Shown here in pieces: positions 4,818-5,616 of a stretch of DNA of 5,616 bases. Positions within the stretch are counted from its first letter, which is position 1, and each line of letters opens with the position of its first letter. The notes beneath the pieces are model-generated. The model searched no databases, was not told the DNA's origin, and worked only from the letters and a program-made list of their open reading frames with translations. The DNA is from Desulfobacterales bacterium (lineage in GTDB: Bacteria; Desulfobacterota; Desulfobacteria; Desulfobacterales; C00003060). The position numbers were made by a program, and so were the translations under genes. The stretch spans positions 1 through 5,616 of the forward strand of contig DAOUTV010000148.1 in assembly GCA_030668505.1 (NCBI GenBank). Direction: 5' to 3'.

Positions 4818-5606
4818 ATGAGCAGTTTGGTTCAAGCTATCGGAAGGCGTACACTCAACAGCGTCAACCACTTGCTCGATCTCTTCGCGTTCACCAACCG
4901 GATTGCTATAGTCCTCCTGAGACGACATAGAACCGGCCATAAGATTGTCTTAGGATTCACCTGTGAGCAGATATACTTCACAGCTATGCAGGCTCTGCCC
5001 GTTGTGCTGTTTATCGCACTGATTACAGGTAGCACGACCGTCATACAGCTCACAAAGCAGTTTGGAACGCTTGAGGGCAGAAACATAGTTGCCGAGTTCA
5101 TCGTCATCCTGATCATTCGGGAATTGGGGCCCCTGTTTACTGCTCTGATCGTTATTCTGCGCTCGGCTGTTGCAGTTACCATAGAGGCTAGCTATATGTC
5201 GGTCCTGGGGGAGCTGGACGCGATTGAGATGCAGGGCATCGACCCCATTCATCTCATATGTCTTCCAAGACTAATCGGCATTACAGTAGCCATATTCTGT
5301 CTTTTTTTTATCTTTGATCTTGTTGCCATACTTGGCGGATATGTTGTTGCCTGGACTATCACCGATGTTGCAGTGGGAAATTTTCTCCAAAAAATAGGCA
5401 AGGCCATATCTGGAGTTGACATTACCGTTGGCATTGTAAAGGCCATATTCTTCGGATTCACTATCACTGTGACGTCCCTTTACCGGGGATTTCGAGTGAA
5501 GAAGGCCATAACTCAAATCCCGTCGGAAACCTCCAAAGCAGCTATTGAATGTCTTCTTTATTGCGTGTTTATAAATATTATTATATCGGTTATCTTTTAT
5601 CTATAG
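4818..5606 (+). CDS. MlaE-family ABC transporter permease
   Basis: This 262-residue inner-membrane protein belongs to the MlaE/YrbE permease family, which works with an MlaF-type ATPase and an MlaD-type MCE protein to move phospholipid or other hydrophobic molecules between membranes. Evidence is the family length, an amphipathic N-terminus, hydrophobic segments near residues 53-79, 90-120, 143-180, 200-222 and 241-262, and the family core RELGPLFTALIV (101-112) followed by LGELDAIEMQGIDPIHLICLPRLIG (130-154). The segment normally like GRVGSAIAAELGTM is here LRSAVAVTIEASYM (114-127), so it is a divergent branch. The ATG at 4818 is the only usual start codon after the in-frame stop at 4779-4781, and it lacks a clear Shine-Dalgarno site. 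The partner ATPase and MCE genes are not in the window; they may follow to the right. No mla letter is given because the substrate and system are not shown. Confidence 0.88.
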   Translation: MSSLVQAIGRRTLNSVNHLLDLFAFTNRIAIVLLRRHRTGHKIVLGFTCEQIYFTAMQALPVVLFIALITGSTTVIQLTKQFGTLEGRNIVAEFIVILIIRELGPLFTALIVILRSAVAVTIEASYMSVLGELDAIEMQGIDPIHLICLPRLIGITVAIFCLFFIFDLVAILGGYVVAWTITDVAVGNFLQKIGKAISGVDITVGIVKAIFFGFTITVTSLYRGFRVKKAITQIPSETSKAAIECLLYCVFINIIISVIFYL

Positions 5607-5616
5607 TGAAGCCTCC

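Noticed and set aside
4832..5516. Reverse-strand frames opposite the permease gene
   Set aside because: Compositional shadows of a hydrophobic coding sequence, with no start signals or family features.

Overview
The window carries five complete forward-strand genes and probably the last codons of a sixth: panC (pantothenate synthetase), panD (aspartate 1-decarboxylase), metK (S-adenosylmethionine synthetase), ahcY (adenosylhomocysteinase) and an MlaE-family ABC permease. The gene identities are secure from diagnostic motifs. Moderate GC content, mixed start codons, an archaeal/Thermotoga-type AhcY, a divergent MlaE permease and intergenic DNA full of palindromes suggest an anaerobic deltaproteobacterium (Desulfobacterota, for example a Desulfobacterales-like sulfate reducer). 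That placement is inference from general resemblance, not a proven assignment.

Layout: 1-74 is the probable tail of an upstream gene. 75-200 holds a good sigma70-like promoter. 201-1064 is panC. 1065-1281 is a nested palindromic repeat block. 1282-1638 is panD, which overlaps metK (1635-2846) by an ATGA junction. 2847-3377 has no convincing gene and holds at least five separate inverted-repeat structures, ending in a 143-bp MITE-like element with perfect 18-bp terminal inverted repeats. 3378-4634 is ahcY. 4635-4817 holds an AT-rich inverted repeat. 4818-5606 is the MlaE-like permease.

Functionally, PanD makes beta-alanine and PanC joins it to pantoate to give pantothenate, the coenzyme A precursor. 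MetK makes S-adenosylmethionine, and AhcY removes the S-adenosylhomocysteine left by methyl transfer. The left part is therefore a small CoA-precursor and methyl-cycle cluster. The MlaE-like gene probably belongs to a separate lipid-transport locus that continues to the right.

I do not see a clearly new multi-gene system. The unusual content is between the genes. Every intergenic gap after panC is filled by a different palindromic repeat, and these repeats supply the panC stop codon, occupy the place of the panD ribosome-binding site, and abut the ahcY start region. Two gene-level oddities also stand out: panC appears to start at an ATT codon, and PanD carries lysine where the well-studied enzymes have Asn72.
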